Positions 26,223-33,825 are shown, counted from the stretch's first letter. The stretch is DNA of 64,000 nt from Actinoplanes utahensis (GCF_016862455.1 NZ_BOMZ01000033.1:165642-229641); one strand, 5' to 3'. A program made the numbers and translations. Notes: generated by a model from the letters alone, not told the origin.

Positions 26223-26657
26223 ATGTCGACCGGTGCGGAAACGCTGCGTGAACACGGGTTGCGGGTCACCCGTCCGCGGCTCGCCGTGCTGGATGTCCTC
26301 ACCGGCGGCGGCCATCTGGAGGTCGACGAGATCGCCCAGCGGGTCCGGGAGCGCCTCGACTCCGTCTCGACCCAGGCGGTGTACGACGTGCTGGGCGCGC
26401 TGACCCGGGCCGGTCTGGCCCGGCGCATCGAGCCGGCCGGCAGTCCGGCTCGTTTCGAGGCCCGAGCCGGCGACAACCACCACCACATCGTGTGCCGTGG
26501 CTGCGGCGCGATCGCCGACGTCGACTGCGCGGTGGGCCGCCGCCCCTGCCTGACCCCGGCCGAGACCCACGGCTTCGAGCTGGACGAGGCCGAGATCACC
26601 TTCTGGGGCCTGTGCCCGCCCTGCCGCACCCGCCGCGACAACGACCGCGCTTCCTAG
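26223..26657 (+). CDS. Fur-family repressor, CatR/FurA type
   Basis: A 144-residue protein with the Fur winged helix (LRVTRPRLAVLDVLTGGGHLE; residues 11-31) and DSVSTQAVYDVLGALTRAGL, followed by the HHHIVCRGCG metal region and a CPPC pair near the C-terminus. It lacks the usual Fur HxHxxH acidic extension. Such proteins act as peroxide sensors controlling catalase genes in actinobacteria; no katA or katG lies in this window. The ATG at 26223 is not preceded by a strong Shine-Dalgarno. Its stop is inside the left arm of a terminator. Confidence 0.9.
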   Translation: MSTGAETLREHGLRVTRPRLAVLDVLTGGGHLEVDEIAQRVRERLDSVSTQAVYDVLGALTRAGLARRIEPAGSPARFEARAGDNHHHIVCRGCGAIADVDCAVGRRPCLTPAETHGFELDEAEITFWGLCPPCRTRRDNDRAS

Positions 26658-26695
26658 GCCCTGTGTGGTGGAGCGGGGTCCACCACACAGGGCCT
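26656..26695. terminator. Perfect hairpin overlapping the Fur-family gene stop
   Basis: Arms 26656-26672 and 26679-26695 form a perfect 17-bp stem with a 6-nt loop, followed by AAATCC. The left arm begins inside the TAG stop. Confidence 0.8.
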
Positions 26696-26706
26696 AAATC
26701 CTCCAC

Positions 26707-26742
26707 GGCTGATGCTGCCGGAAGGGCTGATGCTGCCGGAAG
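26707..26742. repeat. 18-bp direct repeat x2 upstream of the MpaB-family gene
   Basis: GGCTGATGCTGCCGGAAG is present twice in tandem (26707-26724 and 26725-26742), 28 bp before the start codon at 26771. Confidence 0.85.
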
Positions 26743-26770
26743 GTGCGGGTGGCGTGGCACGCTGGAAGGT

Positions 26771-27625
26771 ATGACGGGAGACGTCGGGCTGTTCGGACCG
26801 GATTCGGTCACCTGGAAACTGCACCGCGAGCCCATCCTGATGCTCGGCGGTCTGCGATCGCTCTACCTGCAGGCGCTGCATCCCCGCGCCGTCGCCGGCG
26901 TGGCGCAGAACTCGGGCTATCAGGCCGACCCGTGGGGCCGGCTGCTCCGCACCTCGGATTACGTCGGCACGGTCATCTTCGGCAGCACCGCGGAGGTGGA
27001 GCAGGCGGCGAGCCGGCTGCGGCGGCTGCACGCCACGATGACGGCGGTCGACCCGCGGACCGGCGAGCGGTTCCGCATCGACGAGCCGGACCTGCTCCGC
27101 TGGGTGCACGTGGCCGAGGTGGAGTCGTTCCTGACCACGGCTGTCCGCGCCGGGGTGCGGCTGACCCCGGACGAGGTGGACGGTTACTACACCGAGCAGC
27201 TCCGGTCCGCCGAGCTGGTCGGCCTGGACCCGGCGACCGTGCCGTCCACCGCCGCCGAGGTCGCGGCCTACTACGCGGGGATCCGCCCGGAGCTGGGCCT
27301 GACCAGGGACAGCGCGGAGACGGCCCTCTTCCTGACCGTGCCGCCGGTCCCGGAGCACTGGGGTGCGCTGCCGCTCCGGCTCGGTCTCACCCTCGGCCCG
27401 ACCCGCTGGGCCTACCTGGGGATCGCCGCGACGGCTGCGGGCCTGCTGCCCTCCTGGGCCCGCAAGATGTACGGCGGTCCCGGCTGGCCGACCACCGACC
27501 TGGCCGCCGACCTCTCCGTCCGCGGCCTCCGTGCCCTGATCGCGGGCATCCTCGCCGCGCTGCCGCAGCAGTACCGCATGTCCCCGCTCCACCGCGCCGC
27601 CCTGGAGCGCGCCGGCCTGGCCTGA
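26771..27625 (+). CDS. Oxygenase MpaB family (DUF2236) protein
   Basis: A 284-residue protein of the DUF2236/MpaB family, related to latex-clearing haem-b oxygenases. It has LMLGGLRSLYLQALHPRAVA (residues about 18-37) with the conserved His, RTSDYVGTVIFGSTAE and a LRWVHVAEVESFL segment with the second conserved His. Substrate is unknown. The ATG at 26771 has GGAAGGT directly upstream. Its TGA lies in the first unit of a 31-bp tandem array. Confidence 0.9.
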   Translation: MTGDVGLFGPDSVTWKLHREPILMLGGLRSLYLQALHPRAVAGVAQNSGYQADPWGRLLRTSDYVGTVIFGSTAEVEQAASRLRRLHATMTAVDPRTGERFRIDEPDLLRWVHVAEVESFLTTAVRAGVRLTPDEVDGYYTEQLRSAELVGLDPATVPSTAAEVAAYYAGIRPELGLTRDSAETALFLTVPPVPEHWGALPLRLGLTLGPTRWAYLGIAATAAGLLPSWARKMYGGPGWPTTDLAADLSVRGLRALIAGILAALPQQYRMSPLHRAALERAGLA

Positions 27626-27775
27626 GCCACCCGGCCCAGCCCGAAACCCGCCCTGAGTCACCCGGGCAAGCCCGAAATCCGCCCTGGGCAACGCCGAACC
27701 CACCCCGGCAAGGCCAAGCCCACCCGGGCAAGCCCGAAACCCGCCCTGGGCAACGCCGAACCCACCCGGGCAAGG
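27621..27775. repeat. 31-bp tandem repeat, five units, starting on the MpaB-family stop codon
   Basis: Units start at 27621, 27652, 27683, 27714 and 27745. Units 1 and 2 begin CCTGAG and carry TGA; unit 1 contains the real stop at 27623-27625. Units 2-3 and 4-5 form a 62-bp higher-order pair. A partial sixth unit follows to about 27790. Confidence 0.85.
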
Positions 27776-27844
27776 CCGAACCCATCACAGGCACGGGCCG
27801 ACGCGGAGGCCGGCACAGAAGGCTGCCGCGGGCGAAGGCCCGGG

Positions 27845-28735
27845 TCAGGCGCTCAGGTGCTCGACCGCCGTCCACGGGTCCTTCGCCGGAGCGGAGGAAC
27901 CCGCCGGGCACACCTTGCGGAAGTCACACCACCCGCAGAGCGACCCCGGGTTGACCGGGAACTCCTCGTCCGGGTCGGCCCCCGCGGCGACCGCCTTCTC
28001 CGCCGCCATGATGTCGAGGGCTGTCTCCTCCGCCCGCCGCACCTGCCGGGCCAGGGACTCCTCGGTGTGCTCGTGCGCGACGACCGTGCCGGTCGGCAGG
28101 TGGTGCAGCTCGACGCGGCGGCACGGCCGGCGGAAGACCCGCTGGGCGGCGAACGCATACAGCGCGAGGGCCTGGGAACCGCGCGCGTCGTCGGCGGAGA
28201 GCCCGGACCGGCCGGTCTTGTAGTCGACGATCACACTCTCCGGCCCCTCGGGCCCGGTGCGCTCGTCGATCCGGTCGGCCCGCCCGTTCAGCGCGAGGAC
28301 GCTGGTCTTGGCGGCGACCACCCGCTCGACGCCGAGCGGCTGCTCCTCCGGGTCGAGGCCGGCCAGATAGGTCTCCAGCCAGTCGAGGGCCCGGCGGTAG
28401 GTGGCCCGCTCCTGCTCGACGTCGCGATAGCCCTCCCGCACCCAGGTGGCTTTGAGGAGGGTGGGCGCCGCGCCCGGCTCGCGCCGCTCGGGCGGCAGCA
28501 TGTACCAGTTCTTCATGGCGGTGTGCACGCTCGCGCCGAGCGAGTTGTGCGCCCAGGGCGGGCCCTTGGGCGGGGTGGGCCGGTCGACGTACGAATACCG
28601 ATAGCGGCGGGGGCAGTCGGTGTAGGTCCCGAGCTTGCTCGGCGTGCAGACGAACAGCTTCTCGGGCATGCCGGTGAACCCGAGCTGCTCGGGAACCGCG
28701 GCCTTGCTGGTGGCACGTGATCGGGTGGGGGGCAC
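27845..28735 (-). CDS. RecB-family PD-(D/E)XK nuclease with Fe-S cluster motif
   Basis: A 296-residue protein with the RecB/Cas4/AddB-type nuclease core: LNGRADRIDE then VIVDYKTGRS (catalytic D and K), followed by a QALALYAFA helix. Four Cys (TDCPRRYRY near residue 42 and CGWCDFRKVC near the C-terminus) are placed as in AddB/Cas4 iron-sulfur nucleases. It probably acts in DNA repair; no CRISPR genes are near. The start is uncertain: GTG at 28733-28735 is used, but no Shine-Dalgarno is clear. Confidence 0.85.
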   Translation of the reverse strand: MPPTRSRATSKAAVPEQLGFTGMPEKLFVCTPSKLGTYTDCPRRYRYSYVDRPTPPKGPPWAHNSLGASVHTAMKNWYMLPPERREPGAAPTLLKATWVREGYRDVEQERATYRRALDWLETYLAGLDPEEQPLGVERVVAAKTSVLALNGRADRIDERTGPEGPESVIVDYKTGRSGLSADDARGSQALALYAFAAQRVFRRPCRRVELHHLPTGTVVAHEHTEESLARQVRRAEETALDIMAAEKAVAAGADPDEEFPVNPGSLCGWCDFRKVCPAGSSAPAKDPWTAVEHLSA

Positions 28736-28769
28736 AGACCCATGGTGCCAGCACCCCCCGACAGAAACC

Positions 28770-29387
28770 TCAGCCCTGCCCGGTGTAGAACTCCACGAAA
28801 TCAAAGATCGCGTCGGCCATCAGCTGCACCGCGATGGCCGCCAGCAACAGGCCGGCGATCCGGGTGAGCACCTCGATGCCGGCCGGGCGCAGCAGCTTGA
28901 CGATCACTCCGGAGAAGCGCAGCACGAGCCAGACGCACAACATCACGGCGAGGATCGCGGCGGCCAGTACGAGGTATTCGTCGACGCTCTCGGCCCGTTG
29001 CACGAAGAGCATGGTGGCGACGATGGCGCCCGGCCCGGCCAGCAGCGGCGTGCCGATCGGAACGAGAGCGACGTTGCTGGTCCCGGCCTGTTCCGCCGGT
29101 TCGTCGGTCTTGCCGGTGAGCAGCTGCAACGCGACCAGGATCAGCAGCAGGCCACCGGCCGCCTGCAGGGCCGGCAGTTGGACGTGCAGATAGTCGAGCA
29201 GGGTCTGCCCGGCCACGGCGAAGCCGACGATCACACCGAGGGCGAGCAGCACCGCCTGGGTGCCAGCTCGGTTACGGGCTTTCGCCGGCATGGACCCGGT
29301 GAGCGCGAGGAAGACCGGGACCATGCCGGGCGGGTCGACGATCACCAGCAGCGTCACGAAGAACTCACCGAACAGCTTGACGTTCAC
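28770..29387 (-). CDS. MarC-family integral membrane protein
   Basis: A 205-residue protein with six hydrophobic segments and the MarC-family features VDPPGMVPVFLALT near residue 18 and a second inverted half with VPIGTPLLAGPGAI. The family's transport role is unproven, and MarC itself was shown not to confer multiple antibiotic resistance. It lies between the PHP gene and the RecB-like gene, all on the minus strand. Confidence 0.92.
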   Translation of the reverse strand: MNVKLFGEFFVTLLVIVDPPGMVPVFLALTGSMPAKARNRAGTQAVLLALGVIVGFAVAGQTLLDYLHVQLPALQAAGGLLLILVALQLLTGKTDEPAEQAGTSNVALVPIGTPLLAGPGAIVATMLFVQRAESVDEYLVLAAAILAVMLCVWLVLRFSGVIVKLLRPAGIEVLTRIAGLLLAAIAVQLMADAIFDFVEFYTGQG

Positions 29388-29438
29388 CCGAGCAGGTTAG
29401 GTGGCGTCACTCTCCGGCGCAGGCGGGTGCGGCGAGCG

Positions 29439-30290
29439 TCACCCGAGGACGGGTACTCCGGTCGCGGCGGCCACGATCTTCTCGTACGCCGAAGGGTCTG
29501 TCTTGAAGGCGCCCAACTGGACGGTCTTGTGCGTACCGTGGAAATCGGATGATCCGGTCACCACCAGCCCGAGGCGTTCCGCGAGCGCCCGAACCTGGGC
29601 CCGCTCCGCGGGCGTGTGATCCTCATGGTCGGCCTCCAGGCCGAAGAGTCCGGCCCGCGCGAGTTCGGCGATCAGCTCGTCGGGCACCACCCGGCCGCGC
29701 ACCGTGGCTCGCGGATGGGCGAAGACCGCGACCCCACCGGCTTCCCGCACGGCCCGGACCGCATCGAAGACATCAAGATCCTGCTTGGGTACGAGGTAAC
29801 GCGCGCCCAGCCACGTGGAGGCGAAAGCCTCGCTCGTCGTCTCGACCAGGCCGGCCCGGATCAGCGCCTGCGCGATGTGCGGCCGCCCCACCGAGCCACC
29901 GGCCGCGTACCCGCGCACCTCTTCCCAGGTGATCGGCACACCGTCGGCCCGCAACTTGGCCACGATCTTCTCGCCGCGCCGCTCCCGGTCCTCGCGCAGC
30001 CGGGTCAGCTCCGCCGCGAGCACCGGCTCGGCCGGGTCGAAGAGGTACGCCAGCAGGTGCAGCGGGATGGCCGGCTCGGCGCCGTGCCAACGGCAGGACA
30101 GCTCGGCGCCACGGACCAGCCGCAGACCCTCGGGACGGGCCGCCGCCGCCGCGTCCCAGCCGCCGGTGGTGTCGTGGTCGGTGATGGCCATGACGCCGAG
30201 CCCGGCAGCGGCGCCCGCCCGGACCAGCTCGGCCGGGGTCAGCGTGCCGTCGCTGGCGGTCGAGTGGCAGTGCAGGTCGATATCGGTCAC
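29439..30290 (-). CDS. PHP-domain phosphoesterase (RNase AM/TrpH-like)
   Basis: A 283-residue PHP-domain protein. Metal ligands are visible as DLHCHSTASDGT at the N-terminus, ITDHDTTGG, GAELSC (Glu), FAHPRAT and a final SSDFHG. Members of this group hydrolyse 3',5'-bisphosphonucleotides or trim RNA 5' ends. The GTG at 30288-30290 was chosen because TAGCGT lies 7 nt upstream. It is followed by MarC. Confidence 0.92.
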   Translation of the reverse strand: MTDIDLHCHSTASDGTLTPAELVRAGAAAGLGVMAITDHDTTGGWDAAAAARPEGLRLVRGAELSCRWHGAEPAIPLHLLAYLFDPAEPVLAAELTRLREDRERRGEKIVAKLRADGVPITWEEVRGYAAGGSVGRPHIAQALIRAGLVETTSEAFASTWLGARYLVPKQDLDVFDAVRAVREAGGVAVFAHPRATVRGRVVPDELIAELARAGLFGLEADHEDHTPAERAQVRALAERLGLVVTGSSDFHGTHKTVQLGAFKTDPSAYEKIVAAATGVPVLG

Positions 30291-30297
30291 CGCGTCA

Positions 30298-30303
30298 ACG
30301 CTA
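30298..30303 (-). promoter_or_regulatory. -10 element of the PHP gene, leaderless type
   Basis: TAGCGT with a 7-nt spacer to the GTG at 30290. It overlaps the intergenic gap after the PH-domain gene, so the PHP gene has its own promoter. Confidence 0.55.
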
Positions 30304-30306
30304 CCG

Positions 30307-31125
30307 TCAGGCGTCGTCGCCTTCCTCTTCCTTGCCGAGCCGCGCCTCGACCGCCTGCGGCTCGTACATCTCCTCGACCACGCGGAGGTAGAGCTCGTTG
30401 GGGTTGGGCAGGTGTTTGACCTCGCGGAGCGCCTGGTCCTGACCGGCCGACTCGAGGACGAACGTGCCGTAGCTGAGCATCCGGCCAAGGGCGGACTGCT
30501 CGTACTTCATATCGGTCACCCGGGCGAGCGGCATCATCGCGACCTTGCGGGTGACGATGCCGTTGACGACCATCACCCGCTTGTTGGTGAGGATGAACCG
30601 GTCGAAATACCAGTCGAAGACCTCCCACGCCACCCAGCCGATCACCGCGAGCCAGATCAGCACGGCGACGGTGACCAGGCCGTCGATCTCCTGGCGGGTC
30701 AGGAAGCCGGCGAGGTAGCCGAGCACGAGTGTGGCGCCGGCCCCGATGGCGAGGGGCCGGGACAGGTGGATCCAGTGCCGTTTCCACTCGCCGCGGTACC
30801 GCTCGGTGGGGAACAGGTAGCGGGCGACCAGTGTGGTCGGTTCGTCCTCGAGCGGCAGGAACCGGCGCGGGCCCCCGCCACGGTCGAGCCCTTCGAGCTC
30901 CTCCGCGGTGAAGGTGGGCGCCTGATACTCGTCCGTCTCGTCGAAGGAGTCGCCGGATGAGCGGCGGCGAGCGCGCGCGAACGCCGGATCGTCCTCATAG
31001 GCGTCAGCGTCCCGGTAATCAGGATCGTCGTCGAAGGCCGGGTCTCGGTACCCATAGCTCTCATCGTCGTCCCGAGGGCGACGAGCACCCTCACCTCGCG
31101 GGTCGCGCGGCTCACCAGGATCCAT
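30307..31125 (-). CDS. Bacterial PH-domain membrane protein
   Basis: A 272-residue protein. The first about 95 residues are Asp/Arg/Tyr-rich and disordered. Two close membrane helices follow (LAIGAGATLVLGYLAGFL and LVTVAVLIWLAVIGWVAWEV), then a bPH2-type PH domain (DWYFDRFILTNKRVMVVNGI, residues about 170-189) and LPNPNELYLRVVEEMYEPQ. The family is common in actinobacteria; its role is unknown. TAGCAT lies 6 nt upstream of the ATG and overlaps the stop of the 52-residue gene before it. Confidence 0.88.
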   Translation of the reverse strand: MDPGEPRDPRGEGARRPRDDDESYGYRDPAFDDDPDYRDADAYEDDPAFARARRRSSGDSFDETDEYQAPTFTAEELEGLDRGGGPRRFLPLEDEPTTLVARYLFPTERYRGEWKRHWIHLSRPLAIGAGATLVLGYLAGFLTRQEIDGLVTVAVLIWLAVIGWVAWEVFDWYFDRFILTNKRVMVVNGIVTRKVAMMPLARVTDMKYEQSALGRMLSYGTFVLESAGQDQALREVKHLPNPNELYLRVVEEMYEPQAVEARLGKEEEGDDA

Positions 31126-31131
31126 AAAGAG

Positions 31132-31137
31132 ATGCTA
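31132..31137 (-). promoter_or_regulatory. -10 element of the PH-domain gene, overlapping the upstream stop codon
   Basis: TAGCAT with a 6-nt spacer to the ATG at 31125. Its TAG is also the stop codon of the 52-residue membrane protein gene. Confidence 0.6.
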
Positions 31138-31293
31138 TGCGACGAGGTCGGTGAAGAAGGTGCCGAAGCCCCGCGCGATGTCCGCGATCGTGCCACCGAG
31201 TGACTCGAACACCGCCGCCGCCGAAGACGGGTTGAAGGCGATGAAGAAGATCAAGAATGCGATACCAAGCCAGGTGAGGACCTTCTTGACCAT
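31135..31293 (-). CDS. Small membrane protein, 52 residues
   Basis: The frame starts MVKKVLTWLGIAFLIFFIAF and ends GTFFTDLVA. It has one N-terminal membrane helix and an amphipathic C-terminal half (FESLGGTIADIARGFG). I recall similar short proteins next to PH-domain genes in streptomycetes. A strong ribosome-binding site (GGAGGAGAAGG) precedes the ATG at 31291-31293. Its TAG stop forms the first three bases of the next gene's -10 element. Confidence 0.75.
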   Translation of the reverse strand: MVKKVLTWLGIAFLIFFIAFNPSSAAAVFESLGGTIADIARGFGTFFTDLVA

Positions 31294-31421
31294 GGGGGCC
31301 TTCTCCTCCGGTGCGAGTTACGTTCTGCGCCGCAGCAGTACTGACGGTATCAGCTTCGTCGCTTCGTGTGAACAAAGTGGCCAGAAAGTCGATTGCCAAA
31401 ACCGCAGGTCACACCTAGGAG

Positions 31422-32084
31422 TTAGGCGCGTCCGTGCAGGTAGGGCGACGGTGCTCCGAACAAGAGCTCGGGTGGCACGCCCTCGGAGAGGTCGTGCAGG
31501 ACGACATGCTCCGCGAGAAGATAGCCCGCGCTCGCGGGCCACGCTACCGCATAGAGCCACATTCCCTTGGCCTCACTCACGTAGGCGCTCCGATCCTCGG
31601 GTGATTTGACACACCACAGTGGAGTGGGGTGCCCGGCCGCCCGGATCTTCGCATGTGGACCGGCGTGCGACCCCCGCTCGCCGAGCGCCTCGGAGAGCAG
31701 GTGGCCTGGGTCGATCCCGGGGATGCCGGCGAACCGCGTGCCCAGGCCGACACCGGGTTGCTCGGCGATCAGCACCAGGTCCGCCGGGCCGCCACCGAGC
31801 GGTTCCGGCCCGCTGCAGGCGAGGGCCGTGGCCCGAACCCCGAACCGGTCGTCACCCGACCACCCCACCCCGGTGACCATCCACCCGGACGGCAGCGGCC
31901 AGGGACACCAGAGCGGTATCCGTTCCGCGCTCGACGCCGACTCCCGCAGCACCGCTCCGACGATCTCCGCGCTGATGTGCTCGGCGACGTGGAACGGCGG
32001 AACGTCGCCACAGTTGTCACACCGCCAACTGCTGTGCATCAGGTCCGGTCTCCGGACCTGAGCCGCACACCTGGGGCAACTCAC
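31422..32084 (-). CDS. DUF6758 zinc-ribbon protein
   Basis: A 220-residue protein with an N-terminal zinc ribbon (SCPRCAAQV and CDNCG) and conserved IPLWCPWPLPSGWMVTGVGW, RATALACSGPEPLGGGPADL and GHPTPLWCVKSPEDRSAYV segments. These match the DUF6758 family of actinobacteria, whose function is unknown. The start is not certain: the GTG at 32082-32084 places the ribbon at the N-terminus, and other GTG codons lie 4 and 6 codons upstream. Confidence 0.82.
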   Translation of the reverse strand: MSCPRCAAQVRRPDLMHSSWRCDNCGDVPPFHVAEHISAEIVGAVLRESASSAERIPLWCPWPLPSGWMVTGVGWSGDDRFGVRATALACSGPEPLGGGPADLVLIAEQPGVGLGTRFAGIPGIDPGHLLSEALGERGSHAGPHAKIRAAGHPTPLWCVKSPEDRSAYVSEAKGMWLYAVAWPASAGYLLAEHVVLHDLSEGVPPELLFGAPSPYLHGRA

Positions 32085-32134
32085 TGTGACACCCACACTC
32101 CATACCGTGCTGGTCCGGCGAGCCCCCGTCAAGC

Positions 32135-32159
32135 GGATCGGCAGAAGACAGGCCGATCC
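32135..32159 (-). terminator. Possible terminator after trmH
   Basis: GGATCGGC (32135-32142) and GCCGATCC (32152-32159) form a perfect 8-bp stem with a 9-nt loop, 11 bp after the trmH stop on the minus strand. Confidence 0.4.
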
Positions 32160-32170
32160 AGGTGAACAGG

Positions 32171-32803
32171 TCAGTCCGGCGGCGGACCGGCGTGCGAGCG
32201 GATCCAGGCGTGCATGGCGATCCCGCTGGCGACCCCGGCGTTGATCGACCGGGTGGAGCCGTACTGGGCGATCGAGAAGAGTTCGGCACACGCCTTGCGG
32301 GCCGGCTCGGACAGGCCGGGACCCTCCTGCCCGAAGAGCAGGACGCAGCGGCGCGGCAGGACGGTCGTCTCCATCGGACGCGAGCCGGGCAGGTTGTCGA
32401 TACCGATGATCGGCAGGTCCGCCGCGGCCGCCCAGGCGACGAACTCCTCGATCGTCGGGTGGTGCCGGACGTGCTGGTACCGGTCGGTGACCATGGCGCC
32501 CCGACGATTCCACCGGCGCTGGCCGACGATGTGGACCTCGGCGGCCAGGAAGGCGTTGGCGTTGCGTACCACCGTGCCGATGTTGAAGTCGTGCTGCCAG
32601 TTCTCGATCGCGACGTGGAAGCCGTGCCGGCGGGTGTCCAGGTCGGCGACCACGGCCTCCCGGGTCCAGTACCGGTACCGGTCCACCACGTTGCGCCGGT
32701 CGCCGTGCGCCAGCAACTCGGGGTCCCAGTGGTCGCCGCCCGGCGGATCGCCCGCCCAGGGGCCCACGCCGACCTCGGTGGATTGGTCCTCGCCCGCCGT
32801 CAT
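32171..32803 (-). CDS. SpoU/TrmH-family RNA 2'-O-methyltransferase
   Basis: A 210-residue SPOUT methyltransferase with the three family motifs: NIGTVVRNANAF (motif 1), LLFGQEGPGLSE (motif 2) and QYGSTRSINAGVASGIAMHA (motif 3, 20 residues). It forms the deep trefoil knot that binds SAM. The RNA target could be tRNA or rRNA. The N-terminal 60 residues are polar and specific to this group. TAGCCT lies 8 nt upstream of the ATG at 32801-32803. Confidence 0.92.
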   Translation of the reverse strand: MTAGEDQSTEVGVGPWAGDPPGGDHWDPELLAHGDRRNVVDRYRYWTREAVVADLDTRRHGFHVAIENWQHDFNIGTVVRNANAFLAAEVHIVGQRRWNRRGAMVTDRYQHVRHHPTIEEFVAWAAAADLPIIGIDNLPGSRPMETTVLPRRCVLLFGQEGPGLSEPARKACAELFSIAQYGSTRSINAGVASGIAMHAWIRSHAGPPPD

Positions 32804-32811
32804 GGGGCGTT

Positions 32812-32817
32812 AGGCTA
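32812..32817 (-). promoter_or_regulatory. -10 element of trmH-like gene, leaderless type
   Basis: TAGCCT with an 8-nt spacer to the ATG at 32803. Confidence 0.5.
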
Positions 32818-32887
32818 CCCATCCGGCCCCGGACCGCGATCAGGTGATCAAGCGGGGGCGCGACGGACGGAAACTTCAGGAGACGCA

Positions 32888-32968
32888 ATGAGCGGCGGGG
32901 CCCTCCCCGGCACCCGCCGCCCACGCTCTGTTGGGAAAGAGTTTGCCTTACCGTCCGTATCCATGTGA
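32888..32968 (+). CDS. Possible 26-codon ORF with TTA codon
   Basis: ATG at 32888 follows AGGAGA with a 4-nt spacer and opens a 26-codon frame (starts MSGGALPGTRRPRS, ends FALPSVSM). It contains a TTA codon, rare in such genomes. It ends 12 bp before a Crp-type palindrome. It may be a leader peptide or chance; no family is recognised. Confidence 0.25.
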   Translation: MSGGALPGTRRPRSVGKEFALPSVSM

Positions 32969-32980
32969 AGGACTTTCAGA

Positions 32981-32996
32981 TGTGAGCCAGCTCACA
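32981..32996. promoter_or_regulatory. Crp/GlxR-type operator
   Basis: TGTGAGCCAGCTCACA matches the cAMP-receptor consensus TGTGA-N6-TCACA perfectly and is symmetric except for the two central bases. It lies in an AT-rich gene-free region, 178 bp upstream of the trmH-like start and about 290 bp upstream of thioredoxin. Confidence 0.65.
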
Positions 32997-33220
32997 TTTA
33001 GGTTTATTTACTAATAGCTGCGCCGCTCGGGATCGCTCCCACCGTCGCCGCACAGCCTGGGCAAATCACCTAGATCCCCTGATCTTGGAAGTAACCGGCA
33101 CCCCGATCGTGTCAGCAACCGGACACTAAGCGCCTACTTTCAGTTACCATGAGTTGCCCATGGTCGTTCAACGACCGGACCCCGAGGGTGCCGCACGCCA
33201 CGTGTCACGGCGCTCAGCGC
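32997..33220. other. Gene-free stretch between the Crp-type site and the thioredoxin promoter
   Basis: It opens AT-rich (TTTAGGTTTATTTACTAATAG) and then returns to normal composition. With 32818-33220 as a whole it holds no supported gene beyond the doubtful 26-codon ORF. A small RNA starting near 33020-33030 is possible. Confidence 0.4.
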
Positions 33221-33247
33221 GGGAATGAGGAATGGGTGCCCGGAGTT
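33221..33247 (+). promoter_or_regulatory. SigR-type (thiol-stress) promoter of thioredoxin
   Basis: GGGAAT (33221-33226), exactly 18 bases, then GTT (33245-33247). This is the SigR consensus of Streptomyces. The start codon lies 37 bp downstream. Confidence 0.82.
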
Positions 33248-33284
33248 TCACCCGACGAAAGCGATTCCCGCAGACGGAGGCATC

Positions 33285-33710
33285 ATGGCGACAGTTGCGC
33301 TGACCGCAGCGAACTTCGACGAGGTCACCAGTAAGGACGGCATCGTCCTGGTCGACTTCTGGGCCAGTTGGTGCGGGCCCTGCGTCCGGTTCGCGCCGAC
33401 CTACGAGCGCTCCTCGGAGAAACACCCGGAGATCACCTTCGGCAAGGTCGACACCGAGGCTGAGCAGTCGCTGGCCGCGAAATTCGACATCCGCTCGATC
33501 CCCACGATCATGGCCGTCCGCGACGGCGTGGTGGTCTTCGCCCAGCCCGGCGCGCTTCCCGAGTCGGCCCTCGAGAGCCTGATCGAGAAGGTGCAGGAGC
33601 TCGACATGGACGAGGTGCGCGAGCAGATGTCGGCGCACCGCAAGTCCGCCCACGGCGACACCGCCGCCGAGGCGCCGGCCAAGGACGAGCCGGCCGCCGC
33701 GCGCGGCTGA
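33285..33710 (+). CDS. trxA: Thioredoxin
   Basis: A 141-residue thioredoxin with the active site FWASWCGPC (Cys30, Cys33), the cis-Pro segment IRSIPTIMAV and a Lys/Glu/Ala-rich tail of about 35 residues beyond the normal 105-residue fold. The tail is unusual for TrxA and might tether or extend it. The ATG at 33285 has GGAGG four bases upstream. The gene sits behind a perfect SigR-type promoter and ends in a strong terminator, so it is a single-gene unit induced by disulfide stress. Confidence 0.95.
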   Translation: MATVALTAANFDEVTSKDGIVLVDFWASWCGPCVRFAPTYERSSEKHPEITFGKVDTEAEQSLAAKFDIRSIPTIMAVRDGVVVFAQPGALPESALESLIEKVQELDMDEVREQMSAHRKSAHGDTAAEAPAKDEPAAARG

Positions 33711-33720
33711 CCAGCTAGGA

Positions 33721-33759
33721 CGAGAGGCCCGCGGACCGGTTCGGTTCGCGGGCCTCTCG
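33721..33759 (+). terminator. Terminator after thioredoxin
   Basis: Perfect 13-bp stem (33721-33733 with 33747-33759) and a 13-nt loop, 10 bp after the stop. It insulates thioredoxin from the SOS-box promoter just downstream. Confidence 0.8.
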
Positions 33760-33773
33760 CATGCCCGAATTTC

Positions 33774-33789
33774 TCGTACGCTCGTTCGA
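33774..33789. promoter_or_regulatory. SOS box 1 (LexA operator)
   Basis: TCGTACGCTCGTTCGA fits the actinobacterial SOS box TCGAAC-N4-GTTCGA with one mismatch in the left half. Its reverse complement is nearly identical to box 2, whose centre lies 36 bp downstream. Confidence 0.72.
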
Positions 33790-33809
33790 GAAGAGCCATG
33801 GACAGCCTC

Positions 33810-33825
33810 TCGAACGTGTGTACGA
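33810..33825. promoter_or_regulatory. SOS box 2 (LexA operator) overlapping the -10
   Basis: TCGAACGTGTGTACGA fits TCGAAC-N4-GTTCGA with one mismatch in the right half. It overlaps the -10 TACGAT by five bases, so bound LexA would block the promoter. Confidence 0.78.

Noticed and set aside
33149..33334. 61-codon frame across the thioredoxin promoter
   Set aside because: It overlaps the SigR promoter and the thioredoxin start, with no Shine-Dalgarno.
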